Source of the DNA: Xenopus tropicalis
Lineage: Eukaryota; Chordata; Amphibia; Anura; Pipidae
Direction: 5' to 3'
NCBI RefSeq assembly: GCF_000004195.4
Contig: NC_030683.2
Location: 80,430,910-80,494,909, forward strand
Length of the DNA: 64,000 nucleotides
Positions 11,101 to 21,900 of the stretch are shown piece after piece (positions within the stretch are counted from its first letter, which is position 1; the number at the start of each line of letters is the position of its first letter). The notes under the pieces were generated by a model. That model did no database searches and was not told where the DNA came from. It worked only from the letters and a program-made list of their open reading frames with translations. The translations under genes were made by a program, and so were the position numbers.

Positions 11101-13390
11101 TCCACCCAAACACAACTTAATCTTTTTGAAAAGTATACATAATTTCATAACTGCAATATACATCAGTTAAAAAATATGCAACCTTTTCATGAGTTTTAAT
11201 ATAATAATATGGTTTGGAAGAGTTACCTAAGCGTGGCCCCCTGTTCTCCTTCTTACAGTGCAATGCATTATGGGTTTTATAGTTCTTGCATGGTTTCTAA
11301 GCTGTGGAGTAGTTACAATTTGTAATGTCAATGTTTTAGTCCCTCCTTCCATTCCAGGATCTCAAATGATGCAGAAAGAGAAGAACTGTTTTGCAGCTGG
11401 ATTACAGCATATAAAAATGGTATTTATTTGTACTTCTTGAAGGAACAGATTACAGTTATAAGTATATTAGGGGTTTCTATGTTGTGTGGGGCTCTTTAAC
11501 AAGTTTTGGTTTGGAAGCCGGAGTTCCCCATTAATGCTAGGAAAGAATAACATACTTTTGTGTGAGCAGTTAATTCCTGAATCGAAACTTTACAAGTGGA
11601 AGATCTTTCTTTGCTTTATAGTTTTAGAGTTTTTCAGGATTTTTAATTATCCTTTTTGGTGAAATTTTACCATCTGCATTATGTTTGCAGGTGGGTAGTG
11701 TTCTTCTGGCACAAATGTTTCTTTTAAGCTGTGCACGCACACACATTTTGAGGCCATTGCACACAAAGCATTTTGTGGGAAAAACTCAACATTTTGTATT
11801 CTGACCTGAGCACATAGGTTTATAATGTGTGCACGAAAGAAATATTTTGCACACATAGCCAGGAAGGAATTAGGGAACACAAGAGTTTATTGCTTTTGAA
11901 AGAGATGTAGTCACTGTCACAACGGCAACTCATTTATAATTATTTTGTGCTTAATTACAACCCTTGCCACTTGCACGCTGAACACCAAAAATGATGCCAG
12001 GCAGAAAATATTTGGCGTGACTGCACCAGTTTGCGACAAATACATGCGCAGTTGCATCCATTTTGGCAAATCAGACGCAACTACAGTAGGCACAGTGCTA
12101 TTGCATCAAGAGAATCGCCCATTTGCATCCACAATGATGCCGTAACTGTGGGGAAAACATGGCAATAGTACTCAAAATTGCACTTAGCACACTGTGTCTA
12201 GGTAAGTGAAGTGAAGAAGTGCTATGTAAGTGCGCCCTATTGCATTTTTGTCCTACTTTACCTCTAACTACTAAATAAATGCATAGTGAGGTGAAATCTA
12301 ATTTCAACATTCTAGGGTGCTTGTAATCCCCAACTTTTTATGTATTGCTCACCTGTACCCAGCAAGAATATTCATTAAGGTAGATTTTCCAGCTCCCGAT
12401 GGTCCCATAATTCCAATAAGTTCTCGACTGCAGAACATTCCAGATAAACATTTCAAAAGGGTTTTATATCCTGTGAAGGGTGAATAAGTAACACTGTCAA
12501 ATACAGAGACACTTTTCTCCTTTAAAGAATAAGAAAACTTTTTTTTTTTTGATCTCTAAAATTACTTTGTACAGCCTCCAGAATAACATGCTGTACTTTT
12601 CTCCCTGCATCCAGATTTATTTTATTTCTCTATTACAGCCCATTCAACTACAGCTGTTTTACTGACTTCCTTGTCTAGCACTCTTTTTCTCACTGACTAT
12701 TATGACCTCAAATTACTGCATATGCCTGATTGATTTTAATTGGGCAGAGGCAGTGAGCATGCCCAGTAGGTACCTCTATGAGGTCTTCATAGTTGGAGAA
12801 TTAGTGTTTAGAAAGCAAAGGGAGTGGAGCTTCATGCTAGACAAGGAAGTCAGTAAAAGAGCTGCAGTTTAGCTGCTTGTGATACAGAAACAAAATAAAT
12901 GTGCATGTTGGGAGACAGCTTTGTTATTCTGGGGGATGTTTAGAGTAATTTTATGAGAAAGTAAAAGCCTTTCTTATCCTTTAAAATCTTTTGTAACTTG
13001 AACATTTTTACTCATATCTACATAATATTCTTGTTATTATTTGGACTTTCTCTTTAACCCAATAGTTTCACTATATCTTTCTGTTATACTGGAACCTCTA
13101 ACCTCTATCCATCACTCTATTCCTTCTCTGGTACTCTTTTGGATAATCTGTCTATCCATCTCACCTCTCTTTCTCCAACATGGCCCTTCTCTCACAGAGT
13201 AAGAAAGATCTTTGAACTCAATATCTACAGCAGAGCGTTTGGGGAGATGGCAGAAGCGTCGTGCATCTGTAATATGGTTTTCCACTTTCTTCAGGTGGGT
13301 GGCAAGCAGTGTTGTTTCCTGCGGGTGCTGGCAGGGGCCATCCTCAGCAATGCCAGTGGCTTGTATTGGGGGAGGAATTTTTTCTGCCAT
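2017..13390 (-). CDS. abcg4: abcg4, coding exons 1-6 of an ABCG-family half transporter (gene continues left of the window)
   Basis: Six minus-strand exons (13165-13390, 12353-12470, 4686-4818, 3343-3393, 2760-2905, 2017-2140) join in frame to give 266 codons, from the start methionine to just past the nucleotide-binding core. The order is an N-terminal segment with [10 protein letters not shown] and CWRKRG, Walker [11 protein letters not shown]-loop region [16 protein letters not shown], signature [14 protein letters not shown], Walker [14 protein letters not shown] and the switch region [14 protein letters not shown]. The wording [26 protein letters not shown] and the NLKL..K.EVKK stretch fit ABCG4 better than its paralogue ABCG1. 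Neighbouring hinfp supports this. ABCG4 is known as a homo- or heterodimerising sterol exporter, mainly neural. The six-helix membrane domain is absent here only because the window ends. Confidence 0.95.
2141..2759 (-). other. abcg4: abcg4 intron 5
   Basis: This is a plain AT-rich intron with no recognisable inserted element of clear boundaries. Confidence 0.8.
2760..2905 (-). CDS. abcg4: abcg4 coding exon 5 (ABC signature and Walker B)
   Basis: This 146-nt exon reads [18 protein letters not shown], then the family signature [11 protein letters not shown], then [12 protein letters not shown]. The glutamate after Walker B (DE) is the expected catalytic base. Acceptor is ATGCAG and donor GTGAGA. 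The phase is 0 in and 2 out. Confidence 0.95.
2998..3207. repeat. Internally palindromic repeat in abcg4 intron 4
   Basis: Bases 3079-3092 and 3106-3119 are perfect 14-bp inverted arms. Flanking parts also pair imperfectly (for example the cagtagatctctgctactg core near 3036-3054 and the ttccaaagt/actttgg pair near 3138-3187). It looks like a foldback MITE, but I cannot place its exact ends. Confidence 0.55.
3343..3393 (-). CDS. abcg4: abcg4 coding exon 4 (17 codons)
   Basis: This 51-nt exon encodes [17 protein letters not shown] in phase 0 on both sides, between acceptor CTCAG and donor GTAAGT. The EVKKxL stretch matches ABCG4 rather than ABCG1, whose equivalent is richer in Asp/Arg. Small exon size at this place agrees with the ABCG1/4 gene structure. 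Confidence 0.92.
3394..4685 (-). other. abcg4: abcg4 intron 3
   Basis: No gene or element with clear ends is visible. The sequence is AT-rich and unique-looking. Confidence 0.7.
4686..4818 (-). CDS. abcg4: abcg4 coding exon 3 (Q-loop region)
   Basis: This 133-nt exon finishes a split arginine codon, then reads [20 protein letters not shown] and [19 protein letters not shown], ending EAMM. The glutamine in YIMQDD is the Q-loop. Acceptor is TTTCAG and donor GTATGA. It ends in phase 0. Confidence 0.95.
4912..5196. mobile_element. TTAA-flanked MITE (Kolobok/T2-like), family A copy 1
   Basis: It starts ttaaaggaacaataacacc and ends ggtgttacatttcctttaa, so imperfect terminal inverted repeats lie between TTAA duplications at 4912-4915 and 5193-5196. 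Internal text (ctgctgtgtagcc-like, agtgcagggcaacag) recurs in the copies at 18598 and 52438. It is non-autonomous, with no open frame. Confidence 0.8.
5541..6095. mobile_element. CAGGTATG-type MITE, interrupted by a TTAA MITE
   Basis: The left end caggtatgagacctattat follows TA at 5539-5540. The body then reads as a family also seen at 22180, 46825 and 49513, with gggacctggggttttccgga and later taataaactcaatagg-like text. A second MITE is inserted at the TTAA at 5625-5628. The right terminus is lost, probably under the next repeat. Confidence 0.75.
5625..6006. mobile_element. TTAA-flanked MITE (family B) nested in another MITE
   Basis: The ends ttaaaggagaaggaaagg and cctttccttctcctttaa are inverted repeats between TTAA copies at 5625-5628 and 6003-6006. 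Removing it rejoins taccttaagtctgc, which is how the host MITE normally reads. The insertion is therefore later than the host element. The TIRs match those of the MITE at 7281-7646, but the interior differs. Confidence 0.85.
6096..6618. mobile_element. AGTGAATCAGCCC-type MITE, copy 1
   Basis: The right end reads gcactttagtgaatcagccc. The interior is unusually rich in cgc/gcg steps such as tagcgca and gcgcgcgata. The copy at 19661-20260 shares the ends and, in inverse orientation, blocks such as gccccaagtaggtgttaatt and ttgccaaaagctca. The left boundary here is uncertain. Confidence 0.65.
7196..7228. repeat. 33-bp host segment with an inverted perfect copy at 7515-7547
   Basis: The 33 bases here are the exact reverse complement of 7515-7547, which lie inside the neighbouring MITE. 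The segment is just outside the MITE's left TTAA. This suggests copying of flanking DNA into the element. Confidence 0.9.
7281..7646. mobile_element. TTAA-flanked MITE with perfect 95-bp terminal inverted repeats
   Basis: Bases 7281-7375 and 7552-7646 are exact reverse complements including the TTAA duplications. They begin ttaaaggagaaggaaaggc. Inside the arms lies a smaller inversion (cacttggaggtgcc / gcacccccaagtg), and 7363-7409 forms a ccccgggctggtg hairpin. Such perfect arms point to a recent insertion or recent gene conversion. There is no coding capacity. It belongs with Kolobok/T2-type MITEs by its TTAA target and AAGG ends. Confidence 0.9.
8206..9072. repeat. 34-bp minisatellite, about 24 units, with a 306-bp higher-order period
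   Basis: The unit reads about ggcagcatagggcaggcaga followed by gtatggcacacaca (34 bp). Variant positions recur after nine units: the variant aggacagccagagcatgg near 8311 returns 306 bases later near 8617, and the next variants keep step. Both edges carry a unit in opposite orientation (near 8207-8222 and 9040-9072). A shorter array of the same unit is in the hAT copy at 25652-26488. There are no unique spacers, so it is not a CRISPR array. Confidence 0.93.
9168..10605 (-). mobile_element. CR1-superfamily LINE, copy A, 5'-truncated
   Basis: On the minus strand the element runs from a truncated 5' end inside the reverse transcriptase (near 10605) to a 3' tail of tandem atgtaact repeats (9168-9200). 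The 3' UTR contains the ggttgaacttgatgga-like block shared with copies B, C and the 48.2-kb fragment. By protein text and by tail it belongs to the CR1/L2/Rex1 group; I cannot name the exact family. It lies in abcg4 intron 2 in the sense orientation of the gene. Confidence 0.88.
9317..10606 (-). pseudogene. LINE reverse transcriptase fragment, open frame, N terminus missing
   Basis: About 430 codons of LINE protein are open, from [15 protein letters not shown] to the stop at 9317. Motif A reads [16 protein letters not shown], motif [15 protein letters not shown] and motif C FADDTKL, so the catalytic aspartates are present. The C-terminal part ends [18 protein letters not shown]. The endonuclease and the first RT motifs are lost by 5' truncation. 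The open frame extends a little upstream through non-LINE sequence, so its apparent start codon is not meaningful. Confidence 0.88.
11089..11534. mobile_element. Probable TTAA-flanked MITE (family C)
   Basis: The left end ttaaaggataactccaccc and the right end ggagttccccattaa lie between TTAA sites at 11089 and 11531. The terminal repeats are imperfect. The internal text is AT-rich without a gene. Confidence 0.5.
11535..12352 (-). other. abcg4: abcg4 intron 2, remaining part
   Basis: No gene, RNA or clear repeat boundary is seen. The stretch 11640-12250 is rich in tgca/cac words and may be an old repeat. Confidence 0.5.
12353..12470 (-). CDS. abcg4: abcg4 coding exon 2 (Walker A)
   Basis: This 118-nt exon reads [20 protein letters not shown], then [18 protein letters not shown] and a split arginine. 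GPSGAGKST is the Walker A loop that binds ATP phosphates. Acceptor is TTCACAG and donor GTGAGC. The glycine before Tyr is split 1+2 with exon 1. Confidence 0.96.
12522..12984. mobile_element. TTAA-flanked foldback MITE in abcg4 intron 1 (coding intron)
   Basis: The ends ttaaagaataagaaaac and cctttcttatcctttaa flank a body with long inner inverted arms, for example tgacttccttgtctagc (12664-12680) against gctagacaaggaagtca (12837-12853). It fills most of the 694-bp intron between coding exons 1 and 2. Confidence 0.75.
13165..13390 (-). CDS. abcg4: abcg4 coding exon 1 with start codon
   Basis: The ATG at 13390 in context atcacATGG starts [20 protein letters not shown], then a variable stretch, then [20 protein letters not shown] and [20 protein letters not shown]. 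Human ABCG4 also starts MAEK as far as I recall. The exon is 226 nt and ends RKR plus one base before donor GTGAGA. The conserved block begins near residue 30, so the first 30 residues are the divergent cytosolic tail. Confidence 0.93.
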
Positions 13391-14692
13391 GTGATAATTG
13401 GGAGATAACTTCTGACAAATCCAGAAATCTGCATAAACATAATTTTACCATTATACAGAAATATTTTATGATAATTCTAATAATGATGGTCTGTGTGATT
13501 GAATATGATAATTTTTAGATTTTTTCTATGTCATGCAAGAAGATTAGTCGCTGGTTAAAAATAGCCAGTTATTATGTCGCTATAGCAAATAACAAAGAAA
13601 AAATGAGAGGGGTTGTAAACCCAATTATAAATGTTTGCCTAATTAAAACAAATATAATTCTAACAAACTTTCCAATGTACATGAATTATTGCAAGCATTG
13701 TTTTTCTGTCCTTTGTCATTCCTGTACTGCTGGTTCTGACAATATGTATCTTTTAAACATAGTCAACTCCCCTTCAGCTCTCAGACTCCAGCTCCCACAA
13801 TGTTTTGCATATTCATGTAATTAATAGTACACGTCAGAACCGGTAGCACAGTACATAGCAAAAGACATACAAATACCGATCAATAGCAATTACACTTACA
13901 AATAGCCTTAAAATAAACTTATTTAGAATTAAATTTGCTGCATTGTGCAAATTTTATATTCCACCCCTTTAAAACAAAAGAAAAGTGAAAATTACTGGTG
14001 GGGTGGCTATTTGTATGCCCCACACCAATGATTACAATTGCTGACTTTATACCCAGGCCAGTGCTCCTTTTTGCTGAAAAAATGCACCCCCATCTTCACC
14101 TGCTTCCTTGTGCCCTTTTTAGCTGTCCAGATCAGGAGTATAACTTCCTTGAGTCTGACTCTAAACCATTTTTGCATTGCCTCTTACAAATGTTTACTTA
14201 AAATGGAAAACAGGTTAGGTATAGGAATTATTTTCAACGGGTGGCAATGGAACAGTGCCACCATCTGATTTTACTGCAGACATGATATTGATAACTAGCA
14301 TAGAATCATTTTTTATCAAAGTAACCGCAGCAACTATGAAATATTCATATCTGTAATATAACTTCATTAATTAAATTGAATCTTGTTTGAAGCCCTATCC
14401 CCAAGTCTCTGCTTCCTCTCCAACAAAAGATCTCTAAAAGCTGCCAAGATCATGGAGAAGTCAAAGGCAGGTGTCCTTTTTACAACTGGAAGACCTTCCT
14501 ATGCTTTGTGGTTTTCACGGTTTTTGCCATTTTTCAATGTCTTTTTTCATTCGTGCCTTTTCAGTTTGAATCTTCTAATAAATGCCTAGAAGTTTGTGGT
14601 TTTTGTGGAAATAAGTTTAGTAGTTTCAAAAACTCTTAAACCAGGAAAATCAGCGCAACTGTGCTGGACCTCAGTGGGTGACTACACAAATA

Positions 14693-14853
14693 TACTAGGC
14701 AACAAAAAAAGGTACTGGCACTCAAAGGCAATTGCAATGGGGAACTAGTCACTTATGTTTATTGTGTCAAGCCCCTGACAACACATTAAACATGGGGGAC
14801 TAGTTCCCATTGCAACTGCCTTTGATTGCCAGTACCTTTTTTGTTGCCTAGTA
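14693..14853. mobile_element. Foldback MITE with about 60-bp inverted arms
   Basis: The left arm tactaggcaacaaaaaaagg continues through tactggcactcaaaggca and aactagt. It pairs with the right arm that ends ccttttttgttgcctagta. The pairing is nearly perfect with a short loop near 14755-14790. The ends may include a TA or larger duplication. Confidence 0.8.
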
Positions 14854-17239
14854 CTGCTTGGGGGATTGTTGTTTCCCCAAACGACTGTGCACCTATATGC
14901 ATCTCTTTTAGAGGCCCAGGTGTGCCTGTGTACATTTTTTGACTGCACAAGAATGATAGAAAGGGCAGGGAAGTTTCGGCCTGCACTTTTTTGCATCAGA
15001 TGGGAGTGAGTGGTGGCCGCATAGTTAGTGCAGAGAGCACTCTAGCTCTCCTTGCTCTAGACAAGCTGAAATTTTGATTTAAAAATCGCAATTTCTGCTT
15101 TTTTTCCTCCCCTGGTTACTTCAGGGGTGATGCCGCCTAAGGCGAGTTTCTCAGCTCACCTCATTGCAGCAGCACCCTAAAAAAGGGTGGGATATATAAT
15201 GACTTCTGTTAGACCCTGTTAAGCCCTTTTAGCCATTACCAGGATTGCTTGTAAATCCAACTCCTCTGCTGCCTTTTCGTTTCTTCTATATATTGATGCG
15301 AAACATCTTGAATTGCAAAACATTTATCGCCTGCTACCACCCCAATGATGCCTTTTAACACACAGAGATACTGACATTTTAATATATAGATTATATTATT
15401 GCTGTGATTTATTAGTACTAAGTGAGAATATATTTATATAAAAAAGAACATTCAGTAGTGGCAGGGTCTGGGACTATACATGTGATATATTAAGTAAGTA
15501 GGAGGCATTCTGTCAGTCAAACAGTACAGTTTATACCTAGTGAAATACTTAAAATCAATTTTTCGGGGAAAATCTAAATTTTGGAAGTTCCATGTCTAAA
15601 TTGCAGTTCATTTTAAAGTGAGTCCTTAAGAATTAAGCCAAACATCTTCATACCTAAATAGGTAAACATGGTAGGTAAATAAGGAATCTGATCCAACAAA
15701 ACAGAGTTATTTATTTATTGCAAAAGCTATAATTTTTTTGCAGAAAAACACACCGTGTCCCAAGCACAGCTGAAGACTGATGAACTTCATTTTATTTTGC
15801 AAAAACAAAACAAAGTTCAATACATTTTAGCCTATGAGCAATGGCAGGCAAGGTCATTTTAAAACAGCGCCTAATGCCATTCAGTATCTTCAATGAGAAC
15901 CTTTTGATAATGCTAAAAAAGGAAAGAGGCATCTCATTAGCATCTTGGGGCCTAGAACTGCTTATACTAGTAGTGCCTATACCAGTGGTGCATATACTAG
16001 TGGTGTCAGGTGGTTCCCATGAAGTCAATAGGATGAATCAGGGGCAGTTTTGGAGAGCTTTTCTGCCAGCTCAAATACTCCAAGGGAGAAAATACTACAA
16101 CTAGCCTCAGGTTTTTAATGAACAAATGAATAGCTACCATTTCAGCAGCTTTCCAGTATGGAATTTCAGCAGCATTCTGGCTGAACTGACCATTCTTTAG
16201 CATACTTAAAGTTAACTATAAGCTGTTTAATAAAAGTCCTTTTCAAATTAAAAGCCTAAATTCTTTTTTTTTATTAAAACATCCATGCCTATTATAAAGG
16301 TATTTAAAAATCTCAGCTGTAAATCATATATTGCCTCTCCCACCTCTCCCATGCCTCTCCCATGGGTCAGGCATAGAGTAAATGCAGGCAGTTACTTTCA
16401 CTTTTCATTCAGCACTTCCTAGATGTCACTGCACTCGGCACATGCCCACTCCTTCCTTAGCATGTTACTGTATGGCCTGTGTTTTGGCATCAAGTCCCCC
16501 ACTCTGGCACATAAACAAGATTAAGCGCCAATCCTGGGGCTGCTGCAAAGCTTTTTTTAATAACAGTGCCTGCATGCTTGTTGTGATTGTGAATTCTAAA
16601 ACTGGCGGCAACAAGATTTACAAAATTTGTATGTTGTAACTAAAGTTTATTTTGCTTGACTAGCACAATAGAAAATTATTTGGAATTATTTCTTATGGAG
16701 ACAGGTTCCCTTTAAAGGCGAACTCCCCTTTTAATTCTAACTGTGTATGTGTGGACAAAACCTGATTGCCACATAGCCTTTTTTTTAATTAAAAGGACTA
16801 AAATAGTGGACTTTAAACAATAATAAGGATTATAAACCTTTCAGAGTGCATGTTGACTGCGAATCATATTTATTTAATGGTATGGATATGCCTTGTAACA
16901 GATCACTTAAAAAAAAAGAGAGTTCCCAAAACATGTTGTTCTTAAACTCACCAAGCAAAGGTGATTGTAGTTAAAAGATATTATTGTATTGACTGTCAAA
17001 TATGTGATTGGCTGCTATGGGTTACTACAGTGCATGCTATACTGCTCAGTATCGCTCATCTGTGCTCCCTCACAGCTAGTGAGGCCTTTAGTAAAACGTA
17101 ACGTGTGGAATGTGCCAGTGTACACACTGGGAACAATGTCTATAAAAATACAGGCTTCACCAATTGCAGTTTTAACCTTTAGTCTGGGCAGCAGCCAGTG
17201 AAATAAAACATAATTGTAAAAGAGAACCTATCAATGTGG

Positions 17240-17554
17240 GTAAATTCGAAATGCATGCATGTAGTTGCTCGTGTGCAACATGTTGCTCACAAACCCCTTG
17301 GATGTTGCTCTCAGTGCCCCCAAACCAGATAGTTACTTCTGAATACCTGACTTGGTGGCAATTTTGGTTGAATAAAAATAAGATTTACTACCAAATAAAT
17401 CCCCCTGTAAGCTGATGTGCATGGAGGCTGCCTAATAGCCAATCTTAACCCTTATTTGGCACCTCCATGAACTTTTATGATGGTTGTGTTGCTCTCCAAG
17501 TCTTTTTACATTTGACTGTGGCTCACGAGTAAGAAAGCTTGGGGACCCCTGTTC
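17240..17554. mobile_element. hAT MITE of the ttgctc family, old copy
   Basis: The interior (caacatgttgctcacaaacc, gttgctctc, ggctcacgagt) and the right end cttggggacccctg match the hAT MITEs at 54321 and 54977. The left end is diverged, so I could not find the 8-bp duplication. Confidence 0.65.
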
Positions 17555-18597
17555 TAACCTATTGCTGAAACTCCTTACTTCAAAAGGTGGCACAAAGACA
17601 TGCTGCTATACTAAAAGTTTATTAACATCCCTTGTAACACCTAATATAATTAAGCTATCTTATCAATATTAGTGCTATATTGGCCAGGTCATGACACTCT
17701 GATAGAATCAGCTGACTCTCAACAACTGGCAAGAGGCAAATCACTTGGCTTGTTATAAACAACATTGATTGGAATAGCCAGGGATGATAGTGCCCTTGAT
17801 GGAAGACTGAAACAAAAGAATTGTATCTTTAAAAAGGCCAGTGAATGTATACTTCCTGTATCTTAAAATATGCTCGCTATGCCTTTTCAGCCTTAAATTG
17901 TCCATTAATGCTTTCATATTATCAGTATATTCTGCATTTCACTCACTCTTACACCATGAAATATAACTACTCAGCATGATGTTACAGAAAAGCTATTCCT
18001 TACAGGTACTTAGGCTCATTATTGTTCACTTCCAAGCCATGCATTGATTGCCACTGTACAAGATTTTTGTGCAAAACCTTTTGTTGGATGGCAGTTTTGA
18101 TACTCGGTACTTTGCACTCTAGTGTACATTCATCTTGACTATAAAGCAAATTTCATGCACAGTATCCCACTACATGACATTTATATCTTGGAAACATCAA
18201 GTGTTTTTATTATTTCTTGAGATAAACAAGGCAAACATAGTATTTGGCTGCCACATACTCTATCTATATGTAAAGAGTATTTAGTGTAATAGGAGGGGTT
18301 CTGCAGGATCAAGTATGTCAGGCCATCCTAGGGTACCTAAATGTGATAGTAGGTGTTTAACCAAAGGCATTAGGATATTTGTTTTTTGTCAAAGCTTTTA
18401 GGGTCCATTTACACAGTAAAAACAAAATCTAAATCTGAAATCATTTATTTTTAAATTAAATTATCTGAAAAACCTTTTAACGTAGGTGCTACAAAATGTT
18501 TGGCATATAATAAAGGATAAGTATCCCGCTGTTAAACTATATTACCCAGTATACACTGACAAATGAAGACTGTTGATAGTTTCGGGGTTCTGCAATT

Positions 18598-18885
18598 TTA
18601 AAGAAACAGTAACATAAAAAATAAAAGTGTTAATTAAAATATAACATACTTTTTCCCTGCACTGGTAAAAATTGAGCTTCAGAAATAAGCTGCTGTGTAG
18701 CCACAGGGTTGGCCATTCAAGTTGAAAAAGGAGAAAGGGGACATGTTACCTAGCAGATAACAGGCTGTGTAGAATACAATGGGCTTAGTTCTTACACAAG
18801 AAAACCAGAGCCAAAACATGGCTCTCTACAAGACTACAAACTGAAAACCTTCCTCATATAAAACAGGACATTTGTTGCTATTATA
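18598..18885. mobile_element. TTAA-type MITE, family A copy 2, truncated
   Basis: It begins ttaaagaaacagtaaca and shares ctgcactggtaaaaattgag, agctgctgtgtagcc and ttgaaaaaggagaaa with the 52438 copy. No matching right end is visible. Confidence 0.65.
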
Positions 18886-19660
18886 TAGTTTATTTGTAGG
18901 TTCTGGATCAACAGATGCAAATTAAATGTAAAAAAAATATAAGGGCTCATTTATGTCCACAAGTGCAGTGAGTAAAGTACATTTTGAGTGAAAATCAGTT
19001 AACATGTGCTTACACAGTGTAAAAAAGCTTCTTGTAGCCCAAGGTGCACGCTGTACCCACTGCCCGGGCAAATAAATACAAAAATGATGAAAACAGCAGC
19101 ACTCCAGTTGTTTTGAAAAATGTGAAGCTTTACTCAAGTGCCAAAGGCGCTGTTTTCATCATTTTTGTACATTTTGAGTGCAGTTACCATGTTTTTCCCA
19201 CAAAGCAACAATCTTTCCCAGAATTCCACTATCATTGTTGTAGCAAGGGGGCAGTGTACCTACCATAGCTGTGCCCAATTGTTGCAACTTTGGAATGCGA
19301 ATGACATCTGCACCCTATTTTTCAGGTACAAATGTGCTGCACCTGTTGATGATGGGCACAAAGGGCACCCTGGAGCTAGCGCCTGATCAGAAGAACTTCA
19401 ATAGACGCAGCTCAATTTAGAACCAAAGGCAGGAAGGACTAAGTGGTGCCAAATGCAAGAAGCACATTTGGATGCAAGTACCATTAATAAAAGTGGTTCT
19501 AGGAACAACTGACTGTAGGGAAATGGGGTAGCTGCATCTGCACTTGCAGATGTAAATGAGCCCTATATTTTCACTTTCCGATGTTTCTGGTCCTTTAAAT
19601 TCCTGTAGAATACCTAATTCCCGTTATCAAGTATATAGGGATTATCACAAAACACATTAC

Positions 19661-20260
19661 GGTTGATTCACTAAAGTGCGATAATGCTTATTGCATGATT
19701 GCGTTAAAATTGACGCGCAAAAAAAGTGTGATTCGCTAAAGTATTATCTCATGCGTTAAGTCGCATATCGTGTGCGTTAAAAAGCACGCAATTTTACCGA
19801 ATTGCATTAATTAGCGCGCAGAAATAATACAAACGCATGATTCACAAACACTTTGTTTGACGCGCTAAATATCGTATTAGTTTCTGCTAAAATTAACACC
19901 TACTTGGGGCAGGCGGTAATTATAGAAAATACAGTTCATGAGCTTTTGGCAACACAATATGGACTTTGCATTGTGATTTATTCAAGTATGTGATGCAGCC
20001 TCCAGTTTGCAGGAAAATGGTCATTTTCAGAACAGTAGTTTTATGAAGGTAATGGCGTGTATGGCTTATATGACGTGCGTTTTTTTGCACACAGTGACAA
20101 TTTGGGCATGCTGCGTTAATTAGCGCGCGTTGCGTCAAATACCGCACGAAAATAGTCTTTGTGATTTAATTAACACAAACCCATCGCGGGTTTAGGCGCA
20201 ATAAAATTTTTAAAGCTTGCTATAAATAGCGCTCGTTTTAACAGATTAGTGAATCAGCCC
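19661..20260. mobile_element. AGTGAATCAGCCC-type MITE, copy 2
   Basis: The ends are ggttgattcactaaagtgcg and attagtgaatcagccc, forming terminal inverted repeats. The body is full of gcg/cgc-containing words and shares gcaggcggtaatt and gagcttttggcaacacaat with copy 1 (6096-6618) in inverse orientation. No coding sequence is apparent. Confidence 0.75.
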
Positions 20261-20613
20261 TATTGTGTTTAACTTACTTACTTACTGTTAAACAAGGTAA
20301 TGTATAGAGACACAGCACTGTTGTACAGAACACATATAATTAACTATCATGGTGATACACAGCATGACAATCATATGAGTACAAGGCTATTCCTGATCAA
20401 TTAATCCTGCATTGTGACACAAGTCATTACTCACTGAGTGCAGTGTGCTCATCTCTATAAATACTCACTAGAAAGAGCTCACAAGGGCCTCTGTAGGCTG
20501 CATAATTGTAACATTTATCAAGGCTTTTTTATGGAGCTATATATTACCTGCACCACAGAGTACTATGATTTGATAAACTGACTCAATTTGGTCAGGATGT
20601 ATATAATGAATAA

Positions 20614-20766
20614 AGTACCCCCTATTGTAAAATATAGGGATATTATAAGTCACCTCGAAGTTCCATGACTACATAAAAGCACAAGGCCAATGGCCAAGTT
20701 AACATACAGGTCATAGAACTCTGAGGTGACTTCTAAAATCCTCATATTTTACAACAGGGGTTACTT
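20614..20766. mobile_element. Foldback MITE, accccctattgtaaaatat family
   Basis: The left arm agtaccccctattgtaaaat is matched by a right arm ending attttacaacaggggttact. The inner parts gtcacctcgaagttcc and gaactctgaggtgac also pair. A related element lies at 44778-44928. Confidence 0.75.
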
Positions 20767-21635
20767 TATTTATTTATTTATTTAGTGAGTCATGTGACAG
20801 AAATTACATCACTAAGCTCTGATAACTGATGACATCACTAAGCACCGTTTATAAGGCTATAATTTACAGTTTGGTATAAGGAAATGATCAAACTGTATTT
20901 TATAAGTATATACTGTAAGTCTAATTCGGGTGAAGTAAAAATGTGGCTATGATGTCACCATCGCAGTATAGAGAATAATGGCAAAGTGCACAGATACATG
21001 GGCACATATAATGCACAGTTACATAATCATATATCATAAACAATATATAAACATATAGTACCAGACTGCTACCCAAAGTGTTATGCCCCTGCATCACCCA
21101 ACCAGATGCACACATGCCTATATAATATATAGTTTATTATAGTAGCTTGCTACTTGTACTTTACATGTCTATACACCTGGATGCCAACCTACCTATATTG
21201 GGCATGCTGCCCTCTTTACAGGTGTCTGTTTTTGCCATCTGCTCTTTACTTCCCACATCTATTGGATTGTTTTCACTCTCACTTTGCCAGAATCGATTTT
21301 TACCCATAGTACTTCACGCCTCATTTCTGTATTTTTCACCTCCATGTTCTCTCTCTTTATGATTCCCCCTCTTCATTTTTGCCTCCTACAGACTGACTTC
21401 CCTCCTTCCCCCACACCCGGTCCCACCCATACTGTATTTCCAGTCAGTTGATTTTCGAATTCCTCTTCAAGACTGTAATGCCGGTGCGTGTGTTCCCCAA
21501 AGCATCACTTGCATATCTATTCTCTCACCTGCACCCCAACTCCCTACCTCTTATTACATTCACCTTCATTTCTCAACTCGGCCCCCCCCACTCCCCCGCA
21601 CCATCAGATACATCAGACGTATTAAGGGGGCTCAC

Positions 21636-21900
21636 CTTTTGATTCCAGGGGGGATCAGTTCTCCCCTTGCTCTCTGTAGCCTCCAGCTGCAGTTATAGTT
21701 GCTCCCCCCGCCCCAGGGGATCTAGGGGGGAAGGGATGCTTCAGGACAGGGGCAGGCAAGAAGAAGCAGGCATTCGGAAACGAAAGCCTCGCACAGTGGG
21801 GTGCCCCAGTTCTCCCATACTTTAAATGAAGACTAAGAAGGCGATCACTGGTCCTGAAGCAAAGACCCCAAGCTCAGTCAGAGATGCTCCAAAGCTCCGC
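21636..21900 (-). promoter_or_regulatory. abcg4: Candidate abcg4 first (non-coding) exon and promoter area
   Basis: On the minus strand, GC-rich sequence from about 21950 down runs into AAAAG followed by GTGAGC at 21635, a strong splice donor. The start-codon exon at 13390 has only AT-rich sequence upstream, so a separate 5'-UTR exon is expected. The GC content stands out from the surrounding AT-rich DNA. The 5' limit is a guess, and no TATA box is clear. Confidence 0.4.

Larger units (their letters stand above)
13391..21635 (-). other. abcg4: Probable abcg4 5'-UTR intron
   Basis: There is no coding exon in this 8.2-kb stretch. It holds the repeats listed separately at 14693, 17240, 18598, 19661 and 20614. 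Pyrimidine-rich sequence lies at 21180-21630. It counts as an intron only if the exon candidate ending at 21636 is real. Confidence 0.5.

Noticed and set aside
2017..13390. Assignment of the left gene as abcg1 rather than abcg4
   Set aside because: [27 protein letters not shown] and the EVKKxL exon fit ABCG4, and the neighbour hinfp matches the ABCG4 locus.
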